Below, piece after piece: positions 35,648-50,600 of a DNA stretch of 64,000 nt. Below the pieces are notes generated by a model. That model was not told where the DNA came from and did not search any database. It saw only the letters and a list, made by a program, of their open reading frames with translations. Position 1 is the first letter of the stretch. Every line of letters starts with the position of its first letter. The stretch is from contig CM017567.1 in assembly GCA_007844125.1 (NCBI GenBank), forward strand, positions 41,321,027-41,385,026, given 5' to 3'. A program made the position numbers and the translations under genes. Source of the DNA: Sinonovacula constricta. Taxonomy: Eukaryota > Mollusca > Bivalvia > Cardiida > Solecurtidae.

Positions 35648-38600
35648 GTAAATACAGTTTTAATAAATAAACGGTTTAGCTATTGAATAATATAATATGG
35701 AAATTGATTTAACTTTAAAGGAAGTGCGTCGGGCTTATAAGTAAATAATATAACGGTCAAGTGAGTTGAAATTGTAAAAATCAACTCGACTGACATTTTA
35801 CTAGTACCATCGCGTGTTAAAATATTTCAGAGTTGCATGTATATTTTAAAATATAAAAGGTAAGGCTTTTCGTTTACTGCATATTTTATTTTGCGCCATT
35901 GAGTCTTCCTATGCTTTCCTTTATGGTTTGTCAAGATAATTATCGTTTTATTTACACTTGTTTAAATTTAATAAATTGAATTACGAACACATTGTTCTTC
36001 AATATGCATTTGATATATATCAACGCATTCCTTTCTAAAACTTCCAGCGTGCGATCAGGCCCAAGCTGACGTCATATTTCTTATAGATGCTTCAGGGTCA
36101 GTTAGGCTAGAGAATTTTAAGAAGCAGCTAGGATTCGCCGCTGATTTATCGAGCGCCTTTGAAATCGGACCGTCTGCTCTACAAGTCGGTGTGATCACAT
36201 TCGCGGATTCAGCGATAGAGCAATTTAACCTTCTGGCTCACAGCGGCGTAGCCGGTCTGACAAGTGCTATAAAAGCAATTATGTAAGATATATTATTTAG
36301 TTTCGTTTTGTCAATATCTTTTACAGAAATGTGTGTTTGACCATTTGTCTGTCTTGGGTGTATTTTCTGTTTTATTTGTTTATGTAAAGAATTTTAACAG
36401 CCATTATTTAACTATTAAATTCTGAATCGCATTATTGTTTTATCACATTGTTGTTTTAGATACACAATGGGAAGAACGTTCACAGATCTTGGCCTGGAGT
36501 ACATCAGACAGAACGGTTTTACATCTGCTGCTGGCGACAGACCCGGTGCTCCCAACATTGTCATCCTATTGACAGATGGGATATCAAATGAACCTCTCCG
36601 TACTAAAGAGCAAGCGGAACTTCTTCGAAATACAGGAGTTGAGGTAACGTTTTCCAATACAGTTTATCAATGAAACACAACTACCATTTTGCTCTAACTG
36701 TTGTAGTTCAATATTTAAAAAAAAACTTTCCTACCGCTGTACACTGTAAAACCTATTCCTTACCTACACAACAATACCTTTTTTATTCTTACTTTTCTAG
36801 TTAAATATTTAACAGATTCCTACCGTTATAGCCTATAAATCCAATACTTTACCCACACACACTCATCTTACTGCTGCAAACAGATTTACGCTACTGGCAT
36901 CGGCAGCGCCATCAGTTCTACAGAACTCGACACGGTGGCAACCAATCATGGGCATGTATTCATGGTGGAGAATTTCGACCGTCTGGCTGGACTTGTTACC
37001 ACGATAAAGGACAGTTTATGCCAAAGTAAATATATTGTAATAATGGATTTAATGCGATTGCGCAATTATCAGCAGAACGAAGTTGACTATAGTTTTGAAA
37101 TATAGATGTAAAATATCGTACTAAGAATCGCTTTGTAAAAGGACATTGTGTAATGCTCGGTCTTGCATGGTACAAAATTTATTGAAAAAGGTCCAGCTTT
37201 TTGTAATAACGAAATATGACAAAGTCTAATTAGCATTGCAACATATACCAAAAATTGAAAAAGTCATAGGACAAAGGTTCTTTAATCACTCACGCAATCT
37301 TGGTATTTTTTTGCAGATCTTGATCCATGTAGTGTCTATGAGTGTCATCACGGCGGGACGTGCCAGAAAAACAACGGAGCAAAGTCCTGCCGGTGTGCTA
37401 CCGGCTACACAGGGGAACACTGTGACACAGGTAGGGCACCTTTTATAAATGGGTATTTTTAAAGATCCAATAACATCAACAAAATATGTCCCCGTCGGTC
37501 CCAATGAAGTAAAGGACAAAAGAACATCTTACAACATAAATTTCATGACAAGCTCAAAGCAACTTTAGAATCTATCAACATTTCCACAAATATTTGTGTC
37601 TAATCTACCTCTAGACAAAGGCATACAGGGTAAATGTAAATGAGACAAACAAAACACACAGACGAGACATAACACATAAAAAAAATCATCAGTTACCACC
37701 TTAGAAAGGTCAGTCGGCAAAAGGACCAACTGTGGTGCTTAAACCTGGTTTGTGGAGCGCTCCAACCTCGAACTTCCTGAAAGTTTACTCCATCAAACAA
37801 ACAGTGTAAATAAAATATTCTGTCAAAGTGGAACAACTAACAGTAAGCACCTGAATCGGGAGTTAAAACAGATACAATTAACTTATATATATACAAAATA
37901 GCTTGTAATAAAATAAACTATCAGCATTACAGTATGTACAGTAGATAAAAGCCTCGGCACCCTAAAAATTCCAAATGAGAGAGTGGTTTGAAATAAAACA
38001 GCCCAAGCGCTAACTTATAATAAGAATATATGACAAAGTCATGTGAGCATTACAACATATACCAAAGTTTGAAAAGGCACAGGACAAAGGACGTCAAATA
38101 ATGCCGTGACGTCATTTGCCAAAAGTGTCAAAAGTGAAATGTACAAAATAAGAAAGAAATCATCGAATTTAAAAAAAACATAAACCAACAATATAAAATA
38201 TAGTATTGTCAGGTGTTAATAGGTAGTTTTAAAATAACATATCATAAAAAGCCGAGGATTTATACGCAGTTGGCATATTTTATGATAAAGGTATAAAGAA
38301 TCCGATGATATACGTACTGTGCAACCTCACGTAAAGGGCATGGAGACTGCTCAAGTTGTCTCACCTATTAAGGGCGCGACTGGAAAGTTAAGGAGACAAG
38401 AAATCCACCAGTGACTGTCCAATTATAGCTTTAAGTAACCGTTTTCATACAGTCTCAAGGACCTGTCATAATGTTATTTAAAAGCAATGCAAGTTCTTGA
38501 CAGTAAAAGAGTCAATTGCAAGCAAATGCAAGGATTCCCGGGTCAACAATAGATTTTTTGATAAGTTTTGTAAGTTATTGAGACCCTTGATTTTCTTTAA

Positions 38601-41600
38601 CTTGTATAAAGCATTTCCATAAAATGCAATATGGCTTATGCCTTCCTACATTGTTTTCATACTGCTATTGTACTTAGAAGCTATTAAATCATTGCAGTGA
38701 AAGAATTTTAAAAACACTTTTCTTAGTTTGTGAAAACGAAAGCCTTGCTGTAACAGTTTAGAAAAAAAAACAGGTTTCTAGCATTGAAATCTTCTACTTT
38801 AGTAAAAACTCGTGCAAACCTTGTAAGTTGTGATATGTAAATACCATAAGAGGTTGCACGAGGTGAATCACCATGGATAAAAGGGTATGGATAATTCACA
38901 ATACTAAAGTTGAAATCATCTCTCTTGTCATAAATTTTAGTATAGACGTTGTCATTGGAAATAGCGATCTCAATATCTAGAAATGCTGCATTTAAGTGTC
39001 AGTTATTTGCTTTATTAAGGGTAACTTCTGGAGGGTAAATCAGATGGATCATTTGAGAAAAGAAAGGATTATCTATAGTAAGAATATCGTCAAGAAAGCG
39101 TTAGGTTAAGTTGAAAGCCTCTATAATGTGGCTTTGGTTAGAAGGGGATAAAGTTAACATGAAATCAAGTTCAAAGCAGTATAAAAACAAGTCTGCAATC
39201 AATGGTGCACAGTTGGTTCCCATAGGAATACAAATTACTTGTCTAAATAAAGTGTCACCGCATTTTATGTAAATATTGTCTAATTACGAGCAAATGTTTT
39301 CTCAATAAGAGCAATCAATTTGGTCTTAATTAAATCATGAGGTAAAGAAGTGTACAGCGTAGAGAAATAGTGAAGGAATCTACATGTATTATATCTTGTA
39401 AAATTACACATGTAGATATTAAAGTTCACATCGTGTCCACTCTGCATTTGTGCGGGAGTGGGGGAATTCTTTTCATTGTTACTAGAAACGTTACTTATAA
39501 AATATTACTGTATGATTATAAAAATTACAGCTCTTGACCCGTGCAATGGCTTTGAGTGTCACAATAGCGGTACGTGTCAGAAGACCAATGGCGCTGCGTC
39601 CTGCCTGTGCGTTTCCGGATACACAGGCCTGCATTGTGACACAGGTGGGGCCTGTTTTATTGTTAAAGATAAGGTAACCCGTTGGATCATGCCTTATTTC
39701 ATAACAGTAGTACCATGAATTTGTCATGATTTTGTGTCTATTTGCCATTTAATTATGCTACCTAACATAAGCAAAGCATACAAGCTTCGGGCTTGCTAGT
39801 TTAACACAAAGTTTGCATTCTAGATTTGCTGATAAGCACCTCGTTGTTCTGTGTCAGCTTGACGCCGGTCTAAACCGTAAACTTTATTCTCTCCTTTTCT
39901 TTGCTTTGACCAATTTTCGAAAGCATACGTCTTTCACCAAACTACGAATTGCTGTTTTTGAATGAACGCTTTTGGAAGTGGCTGGATTAAACATTTTTTC
40001 TTCTGGAAGTCTTCTTCTATTTTCTTACTCCGCTATAAGGTGTATGGTGCCATTACGCTGTTAAGATTTAACATCTTTACTGACATTCCGTATCGGATTC
40101 TTTACGCTATTGTAAGAAAATTGCTATCTTCTACATAAATCATGGAATAGGATTTTGATAAAGTAATCCAACGTCATTCCAAGGGTACTTCAAGGCCGTT
40201 TGCATCTCTAGCTCCTTCGACAATGTCTGATCGAACACTTATATGCTCAAAATTGTACCGATTTGTTGATTTACCTCTTTAGAAGAAGGGAAATCGTTCT
40301 CTTACATAGCAAGAAAATTATGGAATATGTTTCATGCTTAAGAAAATTGATAGAAAGCACTAATTTGGCTGAGGTCTGGAAAAGCGTTTTCCATAGTTAG
40401 GACAAATTCTACATTGAGCTATTCCCTGCAAAGCTATTTTTTCTTCCTGACAACTTCGACGACTTTTCTTCCAGCCAAAACGGATGATTCAGCTCCTCAC
40501 TTACTGGTATAATAAATTGTTAATTGAAGCGCGCCCTGTCTCAATTTCCCTTAAGCTTTAAAATCACTTTCACTCTTTTAGCCTCTCTGACAGTTGTTTT
40601 TCTTTTACTGTGTAGATGCATTATCTAAATATGATACATAGTGAGCGAAAAGAAATTGTTTTGTTTTAGTCAGTTTAGTCTCCTGTTTCATATAGAAATC
40701 GACGAATGCATGCCTCATTCCCACTTTCTATGCAAAGGAAGTGATGGGCTTCCGTACAGTCTGAGACTTCAGTTGTCAGTGTGTCAAACTTGCAAGTGAA
40801 GTAAGAAGAACGTTTCGATATTTGTGTATGTTCTGTTTTGTATGCCAGTTTTAAAATGTTAATAAATTTGAATATTGTAAGGAAATGTTGTATTTGTCCT
40901 TTATAAGCACAGATGTCAAACACTGAATTCGTCGAATGCATTATGTCTCGAGATATCGAAAAGTGTGCTACCAAAAATCTTATGTCTCAACGAAGCAACG
41001 TGTATCTATAGCCCCGAAAGTTACAGTTGTCAATGTGCAATTACTTTGGTATAAAAGCCGACAGTCCGATAGTAAAGCAACATGTGCCTTTAAAATGTTG
41101 ACTTGATTTTTATGACACATGGTCGTGACTTTACAATTAGGCACTGTGGCACAATCCACCCTCAATATGACATCACAATAAGACCAAAGTGATTAACATG
41201 TTCCAGATATTGACGAATGTGTAAATGTGCCAGACAGGAACGAAAAATGTGTCTATCAATCTATCAACTTTGCAAGATAATTTAAATGTGTTTATATGTC
41301 TAAGCGAAATAGCTATGATAAAAGTACCTTTCTATAGACATCTCCATTATATGATACAGTTACAGCTCTTAAAACTAACAAATTAAACGTTACCGATCCG
41401 ATGTAATGGTTAAGTTATATTTCTCACTTAATCTTGTTTATTGTTCGTTGAACTTGTATTTAGTTTTTTTTCTGCTGCTATCATACTTTCAGTTATTGCT
41501 TGCCCTTAGAATGCATTGAAATGCATTTTGCAAGGAAGGCTCGCCAGGAGACATTCGAACATTTGCGACTTCATTATTTCTGATATTGGAATTATAACAC

Positions 41601-44600
41601 AATTTCAGATTGTATCGCACAATTGGGTCATGTTGAATTGATATCCGTATCTTTGCTAACGAAGTCTGGAATAAGAATATGTGACACAGTCGTAAGTTTT
41701 GCAACATATAATAAAATGTGAAAAGGCACAGGACAAAGGTATTTACAAGAAAACCAAACGTAAAAGTAAGAACAAATCTCTGACGGGTCATTTAACAAAA
41801 AGAGCAAACCCGACAGTCACCGCCTTGGAACGGCTAGTCGGCAATATAAACCGACTGGGGTGCTTAAACAAAGCTTGTATAGTTTACCATTTTCATATAT
41901 CGTGGTGTAAGAAAACATGTCATATTTTATATAGGTTCACATGTATTTCAGATGAGTGAATTTAAAAGTAAGTTAGAAACTTAAAGTTTGGGAATGTTTA
42001 ATATTTAACATACGCATAAAGCGCAAAAAGGACCACTTATTTTAAAGAACAATCCCAATTTAATTTAATGAAGCGTACAAATAGTTTAGGGCTATTTAAC
42101 GGTATTTTTGACGACTTCCGTGTTACAAAGAGATATTATCTTGTGAGTTATAAAAACACATTAGGCAGTTACACCTGCATGTGCAACATTGGTTACATGG
42201 GAATAATGTGTAACATTGGTACGTCTGAATAAAGCATAATCAATTTCAAACTATTAGGGAAGGCCTGGAACCAGTTATTCGGATATTAAAACAGTGTATT
42301 CTTTATAATTGCCTTGTTGTAATGAAGCACTTACTTAACAATATGAAGCGATTTTGCCACAAACATGTCAAGGTAGTTGAAAAAATCGAGCATGTACGTA
42401 CGTTCATACTGTGAAGTTAAAAAAACATTGTCAAATGTCGTAAATTGATCAAATGATTTCCAGATATCGATGAATGTTCCATCAACGATCCCTGTCTTCA
42501 TGGGGCAACGTGCATCAATATACCCGGGAGTTACATGTGCCAGTGTGGCCAAGGATCTGGAAGAAACAACTGCACGACCGGTAAACAAACCAACATATGA
42601 TCCTGCTATAAATTTGCAATACTTTTTCATCCGTTTTATTTCAACAATTAACATGATCAACTATTAAATGCATTTTAGAAAAAATCACACGTGTTGTTAA
42701 GGATTGTTAGGTTGCACTAAATTTTGGTAAAAAATATATATCCCTAAGGTATTCGTAACAATCATTGTACAAAACTTTCAAATAAAATATAGTCTATTTG
42801 TCCAGTAACTAGGAAGTTATTTCTTACAAATATGTGCCATATAATAAAAGGACAAATGCTGAACATGTGTTTCATTAGTTCGGTTAACATTTCCGACTTT
42901 AACAGACATTAACGAGTATGCGACTGGTTCTCTGTGCATTCACGTCAAGAGAATCTACACAACGGGCAATTACAGTTATAAGTGTGACCCAGTGTATCAG
43001 GGCAGACATTGCCAGGCAGACAGGACACGATTTATTTGTAGCTCTATTACCATTTGCTTATTGTGTGCCACACACAATGTAAGCTTGAGTCCCGATAGGG
43101 TTAAAAACTGAATCCGAGTAAGTCATCCAGCTAGCCCGCTGTCCGCCACTGAATTCTGATAATTGTCAGGGGTCTTCTCCCTCCGATTCTTGGTGTATAT
43201 ATGCATTTGCGTAATGTTTAAAACAACCTAACAAAGAACTGAACCTGGTAGAGCACTCGGTAGAGCGTCGGCACCGGGTACTTGAGGCTCCAGGTCCAGT
43301 CCCCGGGCAGGACAAAAGAACATCTTACAACATAAATTTCATGACAAGCTCAAAGCAACTTTAGAATCTATCAACATTTCCACAAATATTTGTGTCTAAT
43401 CTACCTCTAGACAAAGGCATACAGGGTAAATGTAAATGAGACAAACAAAACACACAGACGAGACATAACACATAAAAAAAATCATCAGTTACCACCTTAG
43501 AAAGGTCAGTCGGCAAAAGGACCAACTGTGGTGCTTAAACCTGGTTTGTGGAGCGCTCCAACCTCGAACTTCCTGAAAGTTTACTCCATCAAACAAACAG
43601 TGTAAATAAAATATTCTGTCAAAGTGGAACAACTAACAGTAAGCACCTGAATCGGGAGTTAAAACAGATACAATTAACTTATATATATACAAAATAGCTT
43701 GTAATAAAATAAACTATCAGCATTACAGTATGTACAGTAGATAAAAGCCTCGGCACCCTAAAAATTCCAAATGAGAGAGTGGTTTGAAATAAAACAGCCC
43801 AAGCGCTAACTTATAATAAGAATATATGACAAAGTCATGTGAGCATTACAACATATACCAAAGTTTGAAAAGGCACAGGACAAAGGACGTCAAATAATGC
43901 CGTGACGTCATTTGCCAAAAGTGTCAAAAGTGAAATGTACAAAATAAGAAAGAAATCATCGAATTTAAAAAAAACATAAACCAACAATATAAAATATAGT
44001 ATTGTCAGGTGTTAATAGGTAGTTTTAAAATAACATATCATAAAAAGCCGAGGATTTATACGCAGTTGGCATATTTTATGATAAAGGTATAAAGAATCCG
44101 ATGATATACGTACTGTGCAACCTCACGTAAAGGGCATGGAGACTGCTCAAGTTGTCTCACCTATTAAGGGCGCGACTGGAAAGTTAAGGAGACAAGAAAT
44201 CCACCAGTGACTGTCCAATTATAGCTTTAAGTAACCGTTTTCATACAGTCTCAAGGACCTGTCATAATGTTATTTAAAAGCAATGCAAGTTCTTGACAGT
44301 AAAAGAGTCAATTGCAAGCAAATGCAAGGATTCCCGGGTCAACAATAGATTTTTTGATAAGTTTTGTAAGTTATTGAGACCCTTGATTTTCTTTAACTTG
44401 TATAAAGCATTTCCATAAAATGCAATATGGCTTATGCCTTCCTACATTGTTTTCATACTGCTATTGTACTTAGAAGCTATTAAATCATTGCAGTGAAAGA
44501 ATTTTAAAAACACTTTTCTTAGTTTGTGAAAACGAAAGCCTTGCTGTAACAGTTTAGAAAAAAAAACAGGTTTCTAGCATTGAAATCTTCTACTTTAGTA

Positions 44601-47600
44601 AAAACTCGTGCAAACCTTGTAAGTTGTGATATGTAAATACCATAAGAGGTTGCACGAGGTGAATCACCATGGATAAAAGGGTATGGATAATTCACAATAC
44701 TAAAGTTGAAATCATCTCTCTTGTCATAAATTTTAGTATAGACGTTGTCATTGGAAATAGCGATCTCAATATCTAGAAATGCTGCATTTAAGTGTCAGTT
44801 ATTTGCTTTATTAAGGGTAACTTCTGGAGGGTAAATCAGATGGATCATTTGAGAAAAGAAAGGATTATCTATAGTAAGAATATCGTCAAGAAAGCGTTAG
44901 GTTAAGTTGAAAGCCTCTATAATGTGGCTTTGGTTAGAAGGGGATAAAGTTAACATGAAATCAAGTTCAAAGCAGTATAAAAACAAGTCTGCAATCAATG
45001 GTGCACAGTTGGTTCCCATAGGAATACAAATTACTTGTCTAAATAAAGTGTCACCGCATTTTATGTAAATATTGTCTAATTACGAGCAAATGTTTTCTCA
45101 ATAAGAGCAATCAATTTGGTCTTAATTAAATCATGAGGTAAAGAAGTGTACAGCGTAGAGAAATAGTGAAGGAATCTACATGTATTATATCTTGTAAAAT
45201 TACACATGTAGATATTAAAGTTCACATCGTGTCCACTCTGCATTTGTGCGGGAGTGGGGGAATTCTTTTCATTGTTACTAGAAACGTTACTTATAAAATA
45301 TTACTGTATGATTATAAAAATTACAGCTCTTGACCCGTGCAATGGCTTTGAGTGTCACAATAGCGGTACGTGTCAGAAGACCAATGGCGCTGCGTCCTGC
45401 CTGTGCGTTTCCGGATACACAGGCCTGCATTGTGACACAGGTGGGGCCTGTTTTATTGTTAAAGATAAGGTAACCCGTTGGATCATGCCTTATTTCATAA
45501 CAGTAGTACCATGAATTTGTCATGATTTTGTGTCTATTTGCCATTTAATTATGCTACCTAACATAAGCAAAGCATACAAGCTTCGGGCTTGCTAGTTTAA
45601 CACAAAGTTTGCATTCTAGATTTGCTGATAAGCACCTCGTTGTTCTGTGTCAGCTTGACGCCGGTCTAAACCGTAAACTTTATTCTCTCCTTTTCTTTGC
45701 TTTGACCAATTTTCGAAAGCATACGTCTTTCACCAAACTACGAATTGCTGTTTTTGAATGAACGCTTTTGGAAGTGGCTGGATTAAACATTTTTTCTTCT
45801 GGAAGTCTTCTTCTATTTTCTTACTCCGCTATAAGGTGTATGGTGCCATTACGCTGTTAAGATTTAACATCTTTACTGACATTCCGTATCGGATTCTTTA
45901 CGCTATTGTAAGAAAATTGCTATCTTCTACATAAATCATGGAATAGGATTTTGATAAAGTAATCCAACGTCATTCCAAGGGTACTTCAAGGCCGTTTGCA
46001 TCTCTAGCTCCTTCGACAATGTCTGATCGAACACTTATATGCTCAAAATTGTACCGATTTGTTGATTTACCTCTTTAGAAGAAGGGAAATCGTTCTCTTA
46101 CATAGCAAGAAAATTATGGAATATGTTTCATGCTTAAGAAAATTGATAGAAAGCACTAATTTGGCTGAGGTCTGGAAAAGCGTTTTCCATAGTTAGGACA
46201 AATTCTACATTGAGCTATTCCCTGCAAAGCTATTTTTTCTTCCTGACAACTTCGACGACTTTTCTTCCAGCCAAAACGGATGATTCAGCTCCTCACTTAC
46301 TGGTATAATAAATTGTTAATTGAAGCGCGCCCTGTCTCAATTTCCCTTAAGCTTTAAAATCACTTTCACTCTTTTAGCCTCTCTGACAGTTGTTTTTCTT
46401 TTACTGTGTAGATGCATTATCTAAATATGATACATAGTGAGCGAAAAGAAATTGTTTTGTTTTAGTCAGTTTAGTCTCCTGTTTCATATAGAAATCGACG
46501 AATGCATGCCTCATTCCCACTTTCTATGCAAAGGAAGTGATGGGCTTCCGTACAGTCTGAGACTTCAGTTGTCAGTGTGTCAAACTTGCAAGTGAAGTAA
46601 GAAGAATGTTTCGATATTTGTGTATGTTCTGTTTTGTATGCCAGTTTTAAAATGTTAATAAATTTGAATATTGTAAGGAAATGTTGTATTTGTCCTTTAT
46701 AAGCACAGATGTCAAACACTGAATTCGTCGAATGCATTATGTCTCGAGATATCGAAAAGTGTGCTACCAAAAATCTTATGTCTCAACGAAGCAACGTGTA
46801 TCTATAGCCCCGAAAGTTACAGTTGTCAATGTGCAATTACTTTGGTATAAAAGCCGACAGTCCGATAGTAAAGCAACATGTGCCTTTAAAATGTTGACTT
46901 GATTTTTATGACACATGGTCGTGACTTTACAATTAGGCACTGTGGCACAATCCACCCTCAATATGACATCACAATAAGACCAAAGTGATTAACATGTTCC
47001 AGATATTGACGAATGTGTAAATGTGCCAGACAGGAACGAAAAATGTGTCTATCAATCTATCAACTTTGCAAGATAATTTAAATGTGTTTATATGTCTAAG
47101 CGAAATAGCTATGATAAAAGTACCTTTCTATAGACATCTCCATTATATGATACAGTTACAGCTCTTAAAACTAACAAATTAAACGTTACCGATCCGATGT
47201 AATGGTTAAGTTATATTTCTCACTTAATCTTGTTTATTGTTCGTTGAACTTGTATTTAGTTTTTTTTCTGCTGCTATCATACTTTCAGTTATTGCTTGCC
47301 CTTAGAATGCATTGAAATGCATTTTGCAAGGAAGGCTCGCCAGGAGACATTCGAACATTTGCGACTTCATTATTTCTGATATTGGAATTATAACACAATT
47401 TCAGATTGTATCGCACAATTGGGTCATGTTGAATTGATATCCGTATCTTTGCTAACGAAGTCTGGAATAAGAATATGTGACACAGTCGTAAGTTTTGCAA
47501 CATATAATAAAATGTGAAAAGGCACAGGACAAAGGTATTTACAAGAAAACCAAACGTAAAAGTAAGAACAAATCTCTGACGGGTCATTTAACAAAAAGAG

Positions 47601-50600
47601 CAAACCCGACAGTCACCGCCTTGGAACGGCTAGTCGGCAATATAAACCGACTGGGGTGCTTAAACAAAGCTTGTATAGTTTACCATTTTCATATATCGTG
47701 GTGTAAGAAAACATGTCATATTTTATATAGGTTCACATGTATTTCAGATGAGTGAATTTAAAAGTAAGTTAGAAACTTAAAGTTTGGGAATGTTTAATAT
47801 TTAACATACGCATAAAGCGCAAAAAAGGACCACTTATTTTAAAGAACAATCCCAATTTAATTTAATGAAGCGTACAAATAGTTTAGGGCTATTTAACGGT
47901 ATTTTTGACGACTTCCGTGTTACAAAGAGATATTATCTTGTGAGTTATAAAAACACATTAGGCAGTTACACCTGCATGTGCAACATTGGCTACATGGGAA
48001 TAATGTGTAACATTGGTACGTCTGAATAAAGCATAATCAATTTCAAACTATTAGGGAACGCCTGGAACCAGTTATTCGGATATTAAAACAGTGTATTCTT
48101 TATAATTGCCTTGTTGTAATGAAGCACTTACTTAACAATATGAAGCGATTTTGCCACAAACATGTCAAGGTAGTTGAAAAAATCGAGCATGTACGTACGT
48201 TCATACTGTGAAGTTAAAAAAAACATTGTCAAATGTCGTAAATTGATCAAATGATTTCCAGATATCGATGAATGTTCCATCAACGATCCCTGTCTTCATG
48301 GGGCAACGTGCATCAATATACCCGGGAGTTACATGTGCCAGTGTGGCCAAGGATCTGGAAGAAACAACTGCACGACCGGTAAACAAACCAACATATGATC
48401 CTGCTATTAATTTGCAATACTTTTTCATCCGTTTTATTTCAACAATTAACATGATCAACTATTAAATGCATTTTAGACAAAATCACACGTGGTGTTAAGG
48501 ATTGTTAGGTTGTACTAACTTTTGGTAAAAAATATATATCCCTAAGGTATTCGTAACAATCGTTGTACAAAACTTTCAAGTAAAAAATAATCTATTTGTC
48601 CAGTAACTAGGAAGTTATTTCTTACAAATATGTGCCATATAATAAAAGGACAAATGCTAAATATGTGTTTCATTAGTTCGGTAAACATTTCCGACTTTAA
48701 CAGACATTAATGAGTATGCGACTGGTTCTCTGTGCATTCACGTCAAGAGAATCTACACAACGGGCAATTACAGTTATAAGTGTGACCCAGTGTATCAGGG
48801 CAGACATTGCCAGGCAGACAGAACACGATTTATTTGTAGCTCTATTACCATTTGCTTATTGTGTGCCACACACAATGTAAGCTCGAGTCCCGATAGGGTT
48901 AAAAACTGTCTCCGAGTAAGTCATCCAGCTAGCCCGCTGTCCGCCACTGAATACTGATAATTGTCAGGGGTCTTCTCCCTCCCATTCTTGGTGTATATAT
49001 GCATTTGCGTAATGTTTAAAACAACCTAACAAAGAACTGAACCTGGTAGAGCACTCGGTAGAGCGTCGGCACCGGGTACTTGAGGCTCCAGGTCCAGTCC
49101 CCTGGCCGCGACATACCAAAGTTGTTACAAAATGTGATGCTAAAGCTCCTTTACTAACGTATAAGTAGATATACTAGAAAAAAGAATACAGGTTGGCTCG
49201 GTGTCAGTATAATATGACTTTTGAAGTAGTTGTATTAGCTAACAATGCTAAACTGACTCATTTCATATAAATTTTATATACTATCCCAGACCCGGATTTA
49301 CCGGGGGCCGATGGGGACCATGCCCCGACCACCCCCCCCCCACCCCACCACCCCCCTCCCCCCCCCCGACCCCGCCAGTCGGCCTGGTATTACGTTTTTC
49401 TCGACAATATTTCTTGAGCAATGGTCTGATCACATACATTTTGCAGTCAGTGTAAAAAAATCACTGGTATCAGCGGCTGTCATATGCTTAGCTGTCCAAG
49501 CAGTTATTAAAGCCACTCGGCCCCCCTACAGCTATTCAGACCCCTAAAGCTATCTGGCACATGTACAGCATCCGCTGTGTGTATTCGCTGTCCACTGCCC
49601 AACTAACGAGCTTTATCGCACTCCACTGCGGTGATGCAGACGTTACTAGCAGAGGTGTTACGATTGTATGTCACCTTGCATTCCAATCAAGGAACACAGT
49701 AGATTTAAGTGTACTTGAAGGAATTTGCTTCAGGTCACGACAAAATGGTTAAAAGGTGATAACAAGATTTGTGTTGTTTAATAATAAGGATATTTTGGTG
49801 AAAATAAATGGAGGTCATTGCTTTGAGACTGATTCTGGCAGGCATAGAATAGAGCAAAAATGCAAATTTAAGCTTTATGCAAGCAAAGTAAAACACAGTG
49901 GAATAGTTCTACATTTTAGTACAAAAGACCTCCCGGACAAAATCCATTCATTTTTGCATATGCCGACAAAATCACTGCCGTAGATTAATTACTGTAAAAT
50001 ATATCTTGAAGTTGGAATTTTATCACACACAAAAATCCGATGCTATTATAAATGCATTTGATAATTTTAACTGTGCAAAATGAGGAAAATTTACAGGACG
50101 TGATTATTTATCCGCATTGGAAACATTACGGGAGGGTGTTTGTCTGCCTTTTCTAAAATGAAAAGGAAGAACTGTTATAACGAAAGATTTTGTCCCTACA
50201 CTGTTTCTAGGAATAAACCAGTGTTAAAGAATTATGTATCACATTGCAAATAAAAGAGAAAGTTGCTATTTGGGATTTTATAATTTAGTGATCTGCAGCT
50301 GTAGGAAACACCATGTGTAGCAATAGTACTTAAATGTTGTATCCAACAGTTTGGACCAAAATCTTAATAAACCATTCGTTACCTGAAGAGAACTCGCTAA
50401 ATGCCAGTGCGTATCTGGGCCGTTTTTGAAGATACGAACAAGTACGGGGGTAGGGGGTCGGGCATGCTACATTAAGTGTTTCTGGCAATTTTAGATTTTG
50501 AATTTTTAACATAGTTTACGCAATTGCGTAAAGTGCGTGATGGCAGATACACGCCTGCAGAATGCTGTATATTGATGTCCTACACCTGTCTGACAAGTGA

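Larger units (their letters stand above)
37513..43310 (+). repeat. Tandem duplication in D, unit 1 (5.8 kb)
   Basis: The unit begins at 'aggacaaaagaacatcttac' and ends in a tRNA-like SINE head at 43243-43310. Unit 2 follows directly. For about the first 3.3 kb I see no differences from unit 2; by eye, mismatches begin near 40806 and cluster after 42000. It contains repeat R2, a minus-strand reverse transcriptase fragment, two intact EGF exons and five EGF relics. Confidence 0.9.
43311..49107 (+). repeat. Tandem duplication in D, unit 2 (5.8 kb)
   Basis: Direct copy of 37513-43310 at an offset of 5796, growing to 5798 after small insertions near 47820 and 48210. It ends in the same SINE head (49041-49107), where sequence diverges ('cccctggccgcgacatacc' against 'ccccgggcaggac'). 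Confidence 0.9.

Noticed and set aside
39491..39748. 85-codon minus-strand ORF (and its copy at 45287)
   Set aside because: Antisense shadow of the EGF exon, present twice only because of the duplication.
37513..49107. CRISPR-like or satellite interpretation of the repeated structure
   Set aside because: It is a two-copy segmental tandem duplication with exons, in a eukaryotic genome; no short regularly spaced repeats.
49311..49547. Proline-rich ORF
   Set aside because: The P-rich start is a C-rich low-complexity tract.
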